19,969 nt of DNA from Euryarchaeota archaeon UBA557 (GCA_002503285.1 DARI01000026.1:2016-21984), one strand, 5' to 3'. Counted from the stretch's first letter, positions 8,337 through 17,490 are shown. Made by a program: numbers and translations. Notes: generated by a model not told the origin, from the sequence alone.

Positions 8337-9614
8337 ATGGGAAGAGAAAATACCATATCAAAAATAATGGATGCAATTTGTGATTCTGGAAGGCATTATC
8401 GTGACAGCATCCCCATGATAGCAAGTGAGAATATCCTCAGTCCATTAGTTAGGGAGGCTTGTAATTCCGACTTACATGGGAGATATGCAGAAGGACTTCC
8501 AGGGAAAAGATACTATCAGGGTTGTGAAGATTTTGACACTATAGAAAGTATTGGAATTGAAACTGCTAAGAGAGTTTTTAATTGTAATTTCGCTAATATA
8601 CAGTCAACATCTGGTACTAATTCTAATTTGGGTGCACTCAAAGCATTGACAAAACCAGGCCAGACAATAATGGCAGTTTCAACAGCTGATGGAGGGCACA
8701 TATCTCATGCACAAATGGGTGCTGTAGGAATGCGAGGCCTCAATCTTACTACTTATCCTTGGGACGAAGATAGGATGGAGCCAGACATTGATCAATCAAT
8801 CAATCTAATTAGAGAAACTAAACCAAATTTGGCATTGTTTGGTCAATCAGTTTTTCTATTCCCTACTCCGTTACAAGAACTCTCTGATGCTGCCCATGAA
8901 GTCAATGCAAAAGTTATGTATGACGGGGCACATGTATTGGGCTTGATTGCAGGAAATCAATTCCAAGATCCTTTGAATGAAGGGGCTGATGTTATGACTG
9001 GGAGTAGCCACAAAACTTTTCCAGGCCCCCAAGGTGGTTTTTTATTATCAAATTCAGAAGATATAAAATTCCAGAAAAAACTGAACAATGGAATATTTCC
9101 TGGAGTTTGTTCATCATATCATCTTCATCATGTGGCAGGAAAAACTGTGGCCTTATCCGAATTTGAAGAATTTGGGGAACAATATGCAATAGACATAATC
9201 TCCAATGCCAAGGCTTTGGCAGAATCATTAGCCGAAGAAGGATTCGATGTAATTGCAGAGGACAGAGGTTATACTGCTAGCCATCAGGTTTTGACTCGTC
9301 ATGGTCAAATTGATTCAGGTGCAGGAAGGGATGCAGCGGCACTACTGGAGAAATCTGGAATTATAACAAACATGAATATGCTACCTGGTGATACTAAGGC
9401 TATGTCACCTAGTGGATTAAGGTTGGGAACTCCTGAAATTACTAGATTGGGAATGTCCAATGATGATATGAAAGATATCGCTAAATTTTATTCTAGAGCA
9501 TTGATCAGAAAAGATGACCCTAAACTTATAAAAAATGATATTAAGGAATTTAAATCTAATTTTCAAACTGTAAAATACTGCTTTCAATCAGATTTAGCAT
9601 ATCCGGGTTTATAA
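8337..9614 (+). CDS. glyA: Serine hydroxymethyltransferase
   Basis: A 425-residue PLP enzyme that interconverts serine and glycine while loading a one-carbon unit onto a tetrahydropterin carrier in the cytoplasm. Family landmarks: IASENILSP near residue 28, GRYAEGLPGKRYYQGCE (substrate loop), STSGTNSNLGAL, YDGAHVLGLIAG near 195, and GSSHKTFPGPQGG with K226 as the PLP lysine. Bacterial enzymes have TTHKTLRGPRGG here; the Phe/Pro/Gln version differs and fits an archaeal-lineage enzyme. The C-terminus has GLRLGTPEITRLGM. Whether it uses folate or methanopterin cannot be told from the sequence. With GcvPAB it forms the usual two-enzyme entry for one-carbon units into purine synthesis. Confidence 0.96.
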   Translation: MGRENTISKIMDAICDSGRHYRDSIPMIASENILSPLVREACNSDLHGRYAEGLPGKRYYQGCEDFDTIESIGIETAKRVFNCNFANIQSTSGTNSNLGALKALTKPGQTIMAVSTADGGHISHAQMGAVGMRGLNLTTYPWDEDRMEPDIDQSINLIRETKPNLALFGQSVFLFPTPLQELSDAAHEVNAKVMYDGAHVLGLIAGNQFQDPLNEGADVMTGSSHKTFPGPQGGFLLSNSEDIKFQKKLNNGIFPGVCSSYHLHHVAGKTVALSEFEEFGEQYAIDIISNAKALAESLAEEGFDVIAEDRGYTASHQVLTRHGQIDSGAGRDAAALLEKSGIITNMNMLPGDTKAMSPSGLRLGTPEITRLGMSNDDMKDIAKFYSRALIRKDDPKLIKNDIKEFKSNFQTVKYCFQSDLAYPGL

Positions 9615-9662
9615 TTAAAATAATTAGATATTCTTTTATCATACGCTTTGCTAGGTTTAATT
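9613..9662 (+). promoter_or_regulatory. Likely promoter of the M60 lipoprotein gene
   Basis: A TATA-like AATTAAAATAATT overlaps the end of glyA, about 40-50 bases before ATG 9663. This is consistent with separate transcription from glyA and a short leader. Eye-picked and weak. Confidence 0.3.
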
Positions 9663-12600
9663 ATGGTTACGACTTATCAGTCAACTTTACTTATTGTAAC
9701 TATGATGCTAACTTCTGGATGCGTGGGACTTACAAACCAAGATAGTTCACCAGATGTGGATAAAGTTGATTGTAATATTAATCCAAATCATAATGATTGT
9801 TTTAAGACTGAGATTATTGAAAATGATTGTAATAGTAAAGAAGTATTTACGGGAACTTATTGCAGGATAATGGTTAGGCCAGAGAACTTAAACTACGGTG
9901 AAAAATCTATTTTACTTATAGTTGGACAAGAAATGCAGAATTTAACTCCAAGTTTCTTAGGAGATGGGCCAGAAACTTGGCAAATAAATCCTCCATTACC
10001 GGACGGATTTACTTTAGATTCAAATTCAGGAGTAATTTCAGGGATTCCAATAAATACTAAAGAATTATCCAGATATACCATTATTGCAAGAAATAATGCT
10101 GGTTTTTCTACAACAACTTTGGATATTGTAGTTTCTGCAGTACCCCCCAAATCAATAAATTATGATGATGAAGTCCTATATTGCGTTATTGATATTGAAT
10201 GCAATTTGAATAAACCAATCATTCAAGGAGGAATCCCAGATAAGTTGGTGATATTCCCCGATCTACCAATGGGGATTACTTTTTACAAAAATGGTTCAAT
10301 TAGTGGTGTTTTAGGAATAGAAATAGATGCTAATTATACAGTTACTGCAACAAATAATGGAGGATTAGTATTTACTGAATTTAGGTTAATTTCTATTCCT
10401 AAAATACCATCAGACCTCAATTTTATTAATAACAATTTTACATGGATTAAATATGATTTCGTTAAAATCACTCCATTAATAAATGGAAGTAATATCAATT
10501 CTTGGTCAATTGAGCCAATATTGCCGCAAGGATTAAGATTCATCGAATCTGATGGTTCAATTGAAGGAAAGCCAATTTATATTCAAGATTCTAGTACATA
10601 TAGAATTACTGCTTCAAATTCACAGGGTGCAATTTTTACTGATATTAATATAAAAATTCTTGATTTACCAGTAGTTGAACTTGCATATGATGTTTTAAAA
10701 TTAGACTTAATAATTGGTGATAATATTAGTTTCTTCAATCCTAAATGGGAGGGGGGTACTCCTGTTTATTGGGAAATTAGTCCAGAACTCCCAGAAGGAT
10801 TATTTTTTAATTCCGGGACTGGAATTATATCTGGAATCACACTTCAAGAGCAAGATTGGATTATTTATTCAATTTGGGCTAATAATTCTGGAGGATCGGA
10901 CTCTACTATATTTTCTATTAGAATTTTAAATCAGCAACCAAGTAACATATCTTGGCCACAAGAGGAATATATCTTAGAATCAAATAAATCAATTAATATA
11001 TCTCCATTAAATTTTGGCCCCGATATAGAAAGTTGGAACGTAGTGCCAAATTTGCCTAGTGGTTTGTACCTTTCACAAAATGGAACTATTGAAGGTATTC
11101 CAAATGAAAGAACAAACTGGGATGAATACACTGTTTGGTCAAATAATACGGGGGGATCATTTTTTTCAAAAATATGGATAGTTGTACATGATCTGGCTGC
11201 CGATCAATTCGATTTATTGAATGGAATGGGTGCTACTGATTGGGGAGGGTGGCCATCCCCAATCTTGCCTATAGGAAAATGGGCTTTCCCAATTGGTTTC
11301 ACTGAAGGAGGATATACTTCAGATATTCCTGTGATATCTGGGAGCCATGTAGGAAAAGGAAAAATGATTGGATTTGGTCATGAAGGATGGGTTACTGGAG
11401 GAGGGGCTGAAGAAACAGCCTTTTCTCTACGTGCAGTAAATTGGGTTTGTGGAAAAGATGCTAATGTGGGGATATCTTTTGGAACTGGTTTCGAATCTTT
11501 TCAAGATGAATTAGAGTCAGATGGCCATACTGTGACTATGGGAATAACTCCTGATGATTTATCTAATTTAGATTGTTTATTGGATGAATTTTGGAACGGG
11601 CATAGTAATTCCGATAACAATAATATTACTGAATTTTTATTGTCTGGAGGAGGCCTAATAATGGGCGGCCATGCGTGGTATTGGTCTTATTCTAATTCAG
11701 ATTTATCACATAATTATCCTGGTAATAAAATAGCAAAAACTACGGGATTATTTGTTTCTAATGAATGGGGTTATGATACTGTTAATTTAGAAAATATTCC
11801 TCATTTATTATCCCGCCCTTATGCGGCAATTGAAGCAATCACATCTGATCGTTTAGATGGTCAAAAATTATCTGAATCTGATGCAATTATTGTTGACGAC
11901 ACACTTTCTATTTGCACAGGAGTAATTTCTTTAGATTTCCATAGTTTTTGGTTCCAATTACGTCAAACTGTGAACCTAACTGGTTGGACAGTCATTGAAT
12001 ATGGGACATTATGGCAAGATGTTGGATATAATATTGGAGAAGATCCAATTGCAGATGTCTTACTTCGGGTTGAGGATGCTTTGACTCAAAAACTTCCTGC
12101 CAATGAATTAGCCTCTCATCCTAGCCATGTAGAATTCCCAGGTGAGATTCCTGATAATGCTACTAGGGTGTCTAGGCTAGTGAATATTAATGGAAATCAA
12201 AGTGGCCTACCTAGCGAGTTTGGCTATTCCGGAGCGCAATCCATTCTCAGAATGTCTACTGGATTATATGCTGCACCGGGCGACGTCATAGACATTACAA
12301 TTAATCAATCTCTGATTAATCAAGGAGTTTGGATAATAATTGGAACTCATTCTGATAATCTATGGGACAAAGATCAATTACATAGATTTCCAAATATTGT
12401 TAGATATTGGGATATCAATGAGCCAATTATTGAAGTTGGTAATTCATTTGGAGGGCCAATCTATGTTGGAATAAATGCAGGTTCAGTATTGGGAGATTTT
12501 GATATATTAATTTCTAATGCAATTAATGCTCCATATTTTATAAATAAAGAAACTAATCTGACTGATTGGATTGAAAATATTCGAAACTTTCCAGCTCCAT

Positions 12601-13676
12601 GGGCTGAAATTGGAAGTGATATGTTTATTCTATCCGTACCTAGTTCCGAAATAAGAAATTTAAATAATCCTGAAGAATTGATGGATTGGTGGGATCAAGC
12701 AATCGGAATGGAACATTCTTTGTATGGATTCACTCCATGGCCAAGAGTAGAAAGAGCAGTATTCGATGTACAAATTTCTGCAGGTTGGATGCATTCAGGC
12801 TATCCATTCATGGCTCATGATTTGAGCGTTCCCGATGTTTTGAATTTATCTCATATGAGTGAAGAAGGTGATTGGGGGATGTTTCATGAACTCGGCCATA
12901 ATCACCAGTGGATGCCTTCAACATTACCTGGAAATACTGAAACTACTTGCAACTTTGCTAGTGTTTATTTGATGGAAGATTTAGTTGGAGTAGCGGGCCA
13001 TGGTGCTGTAGATCCCCAACAAAGAGAATCAAGAATTAGTTCATATTTTGATGACGGTTCTAATATTTCTAATTGGTCGGTTTGGACTGCCCTAGATACA
13101 TTCTTAATTATTAAAGAAGAATGGGGGTGGGCCCCACTTACTACTGCATTATCAGTTTATTATGATCTACCTGCATATGAAGTTCCATCTGGAGATATAG
13201 AAGAATTTAATGCTTGGACTATGCATATTTCTAATGCTACTGGATATAATTTGGCACCATATCATGAGGCGTGGGGTTTCCCACTAACTCAAGATACATT
13301 CGAGGGATTATCTCATTTGCCTGTTTGGATAGATGATCCTCTAAGGGGAGAATATTTCTCATATCCGGCAATTATTAGATTAATTACTACGAGTAACGTA
13401 TCTTCAGACTCAGTTGATATAAATTGGCAAACTTATGATAATGGTACTGATGTAGTCTTAAAAATTTATTATGGTACTTCCGACTCCGGCGCCCAAGTAT
13501 CCGGTTGGTCTAATAGCGTCAATGTTGGAGCTATAGATGTAGGTAACGAATCATATAATTTAGATGGCCTATCATGCTGTGGAACTCAATATTATGCTAG
13601 AATCTCAACCTCTAATGAAGATGGCACTACATGGTCTGAACCAATAACTTGGTCAACAGATAATACAAATAACTAA
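9663..13676 (+). CDS. Surface lipoprotein: putative-Ig repeats, TCAF-like domain, M60 zinc metallopeptidase, FN3-like end
   Basis: A 1337-residue protein when started at ATG 9663; a TTG at 9648 would add five residues but is less attractive. The signal peptide ends in lipobox LTSGC with C20, so it is a lipid-anchored extracellular protein. Five repeats of the putative-Ig (He_PIG) type, each with a LPxG(L/F)...G.I.G pattern and a closing aromatic/Asn-rich strand, span about 94-158, 182-245, 269-333, 356-423 and 445-510. Residues about 513-820 resemble the amidotransferase-fold part of TCAF proteins (GKGKMIGFGHEGW, RAVNWVCG). Residues about 836-1160 are an M60 peptidase with STGLYAAPGD and zinc motif HELGH at 1075-1079, and E1093 in the family's downstream glutamate position. 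An FN3-like domain ends the protein. M60 enzymes cleave O-glycosylated proteins; the substrate here is unknown. Its stop overlaps the next, convergent gene by four bases. Confidence 0.88.
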   Translation: MVTTYQSTLLIVTMMLTSGCVGLTNQDSSPDVDKVDCNINPNHNDCFKTEIIENDCNSKEVFTGTYCRIMVRPENLNYGEKSILLIVGQEMQNLTPSFLGDGPETWQINPPLPDGFTLDSNSGVISGIPINTKELSRYTIIARNNAGFSTTTLDIVVSAVPPKSINYDDEVLYCVIDIECNLNKPIIQGGIPDKLVIFPDLPMGITFYKNGSISGVLGIEIDANYTVTATNNGGLVFTEFRLISIPKIPSDLNFINNNFTWIKYDFVKITPLINGSNINSWSIEPILPQGLRFIESDGSIEGKPIYIQDSSTYRITASNSQGAIFTDINIKILDLPVVELAYDVLKLDLIIGDNISFFNPKWEGGTPVYWEISPELPEGLFFNSGTGIISGITLQEQDWIIYSIWANNSGGSDSTIFSIRILNQQPSNISWPQEEYILESNKSINISPLNFGPDIESWNVVPNLPSGLYLSQNGTIEGIPNERTNWDEYTVWSNNTGGSFFSKIWIVVHDLAADQFDLLNGMGATDWGGWPSPILPIGKWAFPIGFTEGGYTSDIPVISGSHVGKGKMIGFGHEGWVTGGGAEETAFSLRAVNWVCGKDANVGISFGTGFESFQDELESDGHTVTMGITPDDLSNLDCLLDEFWNGHSNSDNNNITEFLLSGGGLIMGGHAWYWSYSNSDLSHNYPGNKIAKTTGLFVSNEWGYDTVNLENIPHLLSRPYAAIEAITSDRLDGQKLSESDAIIVDDTLSICTGVISLDFHSFWFQLRQTVNLTGWTVIEYGTLWQDVGYNIGEDPIADVLLRVEDALTQKLPANELASHPSHVEFPGEIPDNATRVSRLVNINGNQSGLPSEFGYSGAQSILRMSTGLYAAPGDVIDITINQSLINQGVWIIIGTHSDNLWDKDQLHRFPNIVRYWDINEPIIEVGNSFGGPIYVGINAGSVLGDFDILISNAINAPYFINKETNLTDWIENIRNFPAPWAEIGSDMFILSVPSSEIRNLNNPEELMDWWDQAIGMEHSLYGFTPWPRVERAVFDVQISAGWMHSGYPFMAHDLSVPDVLNLSHMSEEGDWGMFHELGHNHQWMPSTLPGNTETTCNFASVYLMEDLVGVAGHGAVDPQQRESRISSYFDDGSNISNWSVWTALDTFLIIKEEWGWAPLTTALSVYYDLPAYEVPSGDIEEFNAWTMHISNATGYNLAPYHEAWGFPLTQDTFEGLSHLPVWIDDPLRGEYFSYPAIIRLITTSNVSSDSVDINWQTYDNGTDVVLKIYYGTSDSGAQVSGWSNSVNVGAIDVGNESYNLDGLSCCGTQYYARISTSNEDGTTWSEPITWSTDNTNN

Positions 13677-14737
13677 TTTATTTTTTTCAGAAAATATTCA
13701 AATGATATGTTTGGTATGTTATTTTGATGCCAATTTGCTAGTGGTATCCAAATCAATGTATGTGCTATGGTTATTGAAAAAGCTGTAAAAATATCAAATC
13801 TTGGTTTTTCATCCATTATGATGGCAGCCACGCCAAGAACAAAAAAATGTAATACATAAATTGTCAATGTAATTTTTCCTACAGGCTCCAAATATGATAA
13901 TTTAGGATATCTTGATTTCTCTCCAGATGCTTCATCACCTTCTAATATTCTCATTAATAATATTACCATCGTACCTGAGACAATTAGAAATGAAGTGCTA
14001 GCAGGAAAAAATGTCAAAATTGCGTCTCCTGAAGTCAATGCCCATGATTTCTTATCTATAATTGAAATTAAAATTGTAACTGCTGTGATAAACAATCCAA
14101 TTTTAATTATATCATCTTTAGTTTTTGAGTATTTATCTAAGTCATGGATTAAAGTGCCTAGAAATATATATCCTAACCACGGAATTAATGGATAAGTTCC
14201 ATTCAATAGTAATCTTTCTAACCATTCATAGATTCCTTGAGAATTTACTCTATAATTCCATGACCAATCTAATCCAGAATATTCTCCAATAAATAAAGGA
14301 AAGAATATCATTGTAATCATTATTAAATTTCTAAGTTTAAATGATATCATTAAGATTAGTGGAATTAACACAGATGAAACAGCTAGTAAAGTTAGAACGC
14401 CCGGAGTATGCCAATAAAAACGTCCACCTCTATCTATATTTAGAGATATATTTACTAATATTTGGCAAGCAAATAATAAGATAAATCTTGACAGAATCCA
14501 TTTAGGCCATTTTATATTTTCAGATTTAATTTTATTTAATCCACTTCTATATATCCCCCATCCTGAAAGAGTGACAAACATCGGGGCTGCCATACCTCCA
14601 AATGCGGCTGCTAAGAATGCTGCCGGATGATCAACACTAATTCCTTTGGGAGGTAAGATTGCTGCAGTATGGACTTCTACCATGCATAAGACAGCAATTG
14701 CCTTCATTTGATCTATATGGCCAAGTCTGCGACTCAT
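13673..14737 (-). CDS. Polytopic membrane acyltransferase-like protein (acyltransferase-3 / HGSNAT-DUF1624 type)
   Basis: A 354-residue integral membrane protein with about nine or ten hydrophobic helices. The N-terminus HIDQMKAIAVLCMVEVH matches the opening helix of acyltransferase-3 and heparan-alpha-glucosaminide N-acetyltransferase-like families, which have a conserved IDxLRGxA...H pattern. H23 would be the candidate catalytic histidine. Further support comes from GGMAAPMFVTLSGWG, the YPLIPWLGYIFLG helix typical of the DUF1624/HGSNAT group, and GKITLTIYVLHFF near the C-terminus. Such proteins move acyl groups across the membrane onto sugars or other surface molecules. The acceptor here is unknown. 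It lies 59 bases downstream of the CD36-like gene on the same strand, but an AT-rich box at about 14780-14792 could give it its own promoter. Confidence 0.72.
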   Translation of the reverse strand: MSRRLGHIDQMKAIAVLCMVEVHTAAILPPKGISVDHPAAFLAAAFGGMAAPMFVTLSGWGIYRSGLNKIKSENIKWPKWILSRFILLFACQILVNISLNIDRGGRFYWHTPGVLTLLAVSSVLIPLILMISFKLRNLIMITMIFFPLFIGEYSGLDWSWNYRVNSQGIYEWLERLLLNGTYPLIPWLGYIFLGTLIHDLDKYSKTKDDIIKIGLFITAVTILISIIDKKSWALTSGDAILTFFPASTSFLIVSGTMVILLMRILEGDEASGEKSRYPKLSYLEPVGKITLTIYVLHFFVLGVAAIIMDEKPRFDIFTAFSITIAHTLIWIPLANWHQNNIPNISFEYFLKKIN

Positions 14738-14796
14738 ATGATGGGCGTATAGGTACTTCAGTTCAACTTTATGATACAGGAATATAATTTTCGAAA

Positions 14797-17490
14797 TTAT
14801 TCATCTTCCATTCTAGCCAAGTTAACTGCACCAAATAATACCAAAGAAAAACCACCAATGTACATAGCAGCAGAAACATAGGAAATCAATTTCAATGCTT
14901 CTAATTCCGTGTCACCACTTCCTCCTAGGTCTGTCCAAAAGAATGGGCCAGTGTGATCTAATACTTTGCCCTTAAATATTTTAGCATCGTCATCTGATAT
15001 TTCACTAAATGTATGAATTTCAAAAACTGTTTGCATGTATTCACCATTAAAGTCTGGATCAGTGTTACCAGGTCCTCTGTAATCAAACAAAAATGATGAT
15101 GTTGATTTTCCATACATTGCAACATTAGTAATTGGCTCTACCTTTATGTCAACTTCAGATTTGAAATATACGGGCAATGCTCCAGGCATTGCATCCACAT
15201 AGGTCCCACTTCCGATGAGCTTGCCTTGAATTTGATTTTCAGCCGGATCAAGACTAATACTATGCTCAATCATTGGAATATCTTTGTATGTTACTTTATC
15301 TCCAACTTCGCTCGTAGCGATAGCATAACCTACTAGATTTACGTTTACTGGATCTTCAGCATCTGCTATTCCTCCGATGGTGCCTGCCCAAACAGTATTC
15401 GTATTTCCAACACTTTCAGATAATAATCCATAACTTGCAGCCTCATTGTGAGGAGCCCTCCAAGGTAAGTGCTCCGTCATGCCATAAGTCTCATTTGCTT
15501 CACATGGAACATCAAATTCTGCATTGCCATCGCTGTCTAATTTGAAATCACAAAGTCCATCTCCATCCGAATTAATATATCCTCTTAGTAATCCATGTTC
15601 CATATTATCTGCATTATTTGCTCCTGTGCCAGTACTCATCTGATAAACTGTATAATCTCCGGTCGATAATCCATCAGATCCAAAATATGTTTCATTTGTT
15701 TCTAATGTTACCCAACTATCTCTTCCAAGACCTTCTAAAACTGCATCATCCCATCCATACAACCAGTTATTCATAGATTGAGTCGTGTAGGGTGAAGCAT
15801 CATATTGGAAATTAAGTAATGCGGGAACAACAGAAGGGAACATAAAATCAATTACCCAACTTTTTAGTGCTGCTGCCTCTTCTTCTGATATTCCATATAT
15901 TGATGCAACATATGCGTTATCCCAAACAACTTGTTCTCCTCCGGCCATTGGCCCAGTTGCAGTCATAGGTAAAGATAATCCACTTAGTTCTCCATACATA
16001 AATGCTGTAGCAAAATCTCCAGTTAATGCATTTGCGCCAGTATATAATATTTCATTTGCTTTTTCTGATGAAAGATCAATCGTTCCTTCAAAAGCAGCTC
16101 TATTCATCCCTATGGATAAATATCCATTGTTTATTGGTTCATTTCCTCCAAATGATTCTAACCACCATTCATTTCCATTTAATGTACCGCTGCTCCCAGT
16201 TAATATCATTGGAAATTCACTAGGAGCTCCAATCAAAGGATTATCGTACGCTAACCATCTTCCTGCATAGTCTACAAGGTCAAGCAAATCAGCTAAACCT
16301 ACTTTATACTCAACCATTGCATCAAATGGGCTTCCAGAAGCACCCAAAAGGAATAATGCAACCCCATTTAGTGGAATGCCAAAGAAATCTGTTTCTGTAA
16401 GAAGTCCAGCTGCATTACCTGTACCCTCATTAATTCCAAATAATACGTACTCTAAAGCATCAGGATTGTTTATCAAAACTCCTTTATTATTTCCTAGTGT
16501 CGATTCAGTTACGGCCTCCAATCTTTCTTTAAGATTATCAACTTCTGTTAGGTTGGCCCCTCCTCCATGATTGCTAAATGCCGTAGCTGCTAAAGAATAA
16601 ACTGACCAATCTATGTGAGTCAATTCAGGTTCAGAAACATCTGAATATCCATATAATGCCGAACGAACAGCAGTTGTCGTCGAACTTGGTACTCCCATTC
16701 CAGCTACTAACATAGGACCAATTTCACAAGTTAATGCGATACATATTCCAGTATCTGAAACCGCACCATCCATGATCATATCAATCGACGAGGTGAAATT
16801 AGGAGTCATTACTCCTGCCGAGGTTGACTCGTTCCAACTACCATATGCGAAATCTAGAATGGATGATCCATTTACAACTACATTGTCGTTTGATATCTCA
16901 TTTGACGCCCAAATACTAGGCGCTTTATTTTGTAATTCAAAACTAATCATATTATTTGCAAATCCAGCCTTTGCAAATATTCCTCCATAGTCAATTCCTG
17001 TGGCAAGACCAGCAATAAGTTGAGTATTGTATAAAATATTTACTTGGGTGACATCTGTAGTGCCATTTATGGATTGATGTTCAACGCCATTATCATCAGT
17101 CCAAAAACAAGTTGAACACCAGTCAAAAGAATCATATTCCGAGTATGTTATTATTCCAGCACTTTCATCAAATTCCAAAATTTCCTTTGTTGTAGTTACA
17201 GTGTAAATAAATGGCCCCATTTTCTCAAGTTCTGGAATATCACCAGATTCTAATTCTTCTTCATTAGTAATACTATTTGCAAAATATGTTCTTTCACTTG
17301 TCGTAACTAACCATTCTGGGTCTTCCCAATCTGTTAATTCATCTCTGCCATCATGTAGGGCATCTTCTACTCCGGAAATTACGCCGTCTGTAGCCATTCC
17401 TGATATCACTGTTAAATTGATCATTGGAAGTAAAAGTCCAATCACTACACACCCAATCGCTATATTTTTTACACTTAATTGTTCATTCAT
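14797..17490 (-). CDS. CD36/LIMP-2/SR-B family-like two-helix ectodomain protein
   Basis: An 897-residue protein with membrane helices at about 10-31 and 866-889, short tails and a single large outside domain, which is the hairpin topology of animal CD36. Family-like stretches appear in the same order. TNEEELESGDIPELEKMGPF (75-94), with IYTVTTTKE after it, matches the family's N-P/E-E...G..P.l.e.GPy.Y.v. NNWLYGWDDAVLEGL (574 on) matches LLWGYEDPLL. GDYTVYQMSTGTGANNADNM (611-630) matches the G.Y.V.tGadni stretch. IKVEPITNVAMYG (about 782-794) matches the Y.diEP.TG. strand. Animal members are about 470-530 residues; most of the extra length lies between residues about 190 and 560. Family members bind fatty acids, lipoproteins and phospholipids; a lipid-related role here is an inference. 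AAGGTG at 17498-17503, 7 bases before ATG, is a strong ribosome site. Confidence 0.75.
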   Translation of the reverse strand: MNEQLSVKNIAIGCVVIGLLLPMINLTVISGMATDGVISGVEDALHDGRDELTDWEDPEWLVTTSERTYFANSITNEEELESGDIPELEKMGPFIYTVTTTKEILEFDESAGIITYSEYDSFDWCSTCFWTDDNGVEHQSINGTTDVTQVNILYNTQLIAGLATGIDYGGIFAKAGFANNMISFELQNKAPSIWASNEISNDNVVVNGSSILDFAYGSWNESTSAGVMTPNFTSSIDMIMDGAVSDTGICIALTCEIGPMLVAGMGVPSSTTTAVRSALYGYSDVSEPELTHIDWSVYSLAATAFSNHGGGANLTEVDNLKERLEAVTESTLGNNKGVLINNPDALEYVLFGINEGTGNAAGLLTETDFFGIPLNGVALFLLGASGSPFDAMVEYKVGLADLLDLVDYAGRWLAYDNPLIGAPSEFPMILTGSSGTLNGNEWWLESFGGNEPINNGYLSIGMNRAAFEGTIDLSSEKANEILYTGANALTGDFATAFMYGELSGLSLPMTATGPMAGGEQVVWDNAYVASIYGISEEEAAALKSWVIDFMFPSVVPALLNFQYDASPYTTQSMNNWLYGWDDAVLEGLGRDSWVTLETNETYFGSDGLSTGDYTVYQMSTGTGANNADNMEHGLLRGYINSDGDGLCDFKLDSDGNAEFDVPCEANETYGMTEHLPWRAPHNEAASYGLLSESVGNTNTVWAGTIGGIADAEDPVNVNLVGYAIATSEVGDKVTYKDIPMIEHSISLDPAENQIQGKLIGSGTYVDAMPGALPVYFKSEVDIKVEPITNVAMYGKSTSSFLFDYRGPGNTDPDFNGEYMQTVFEIHTFSEISDDDAKIFKGKVLDHTGPFFWTDLGGSGDTELEALKLISYVSAAMYIGGFSLVLFGAVNLARMEDE

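Noticed and set aside
10714..10929. A 71-codon plus-strand frame inside the lipoprotein gene
   Set aside because: A frame-shifted shadow of the fourth putative-Ig repeat; AT-rich sequence gives chance hydrophobic frames.
9900..11190. Possible DNA-level tandem repeat
   Set aside because: The repetition is only at the protein level (five putative-Ig domains); the nucleotide copies are too diverged to be a recent tandem array.
16376..16570. Plus-strand short frames across the CD36-like gene
   Set aside because: Antisense shadows without start signals or motifs; the minus-strand frame is continuous for 897 codons with family-like motifs.
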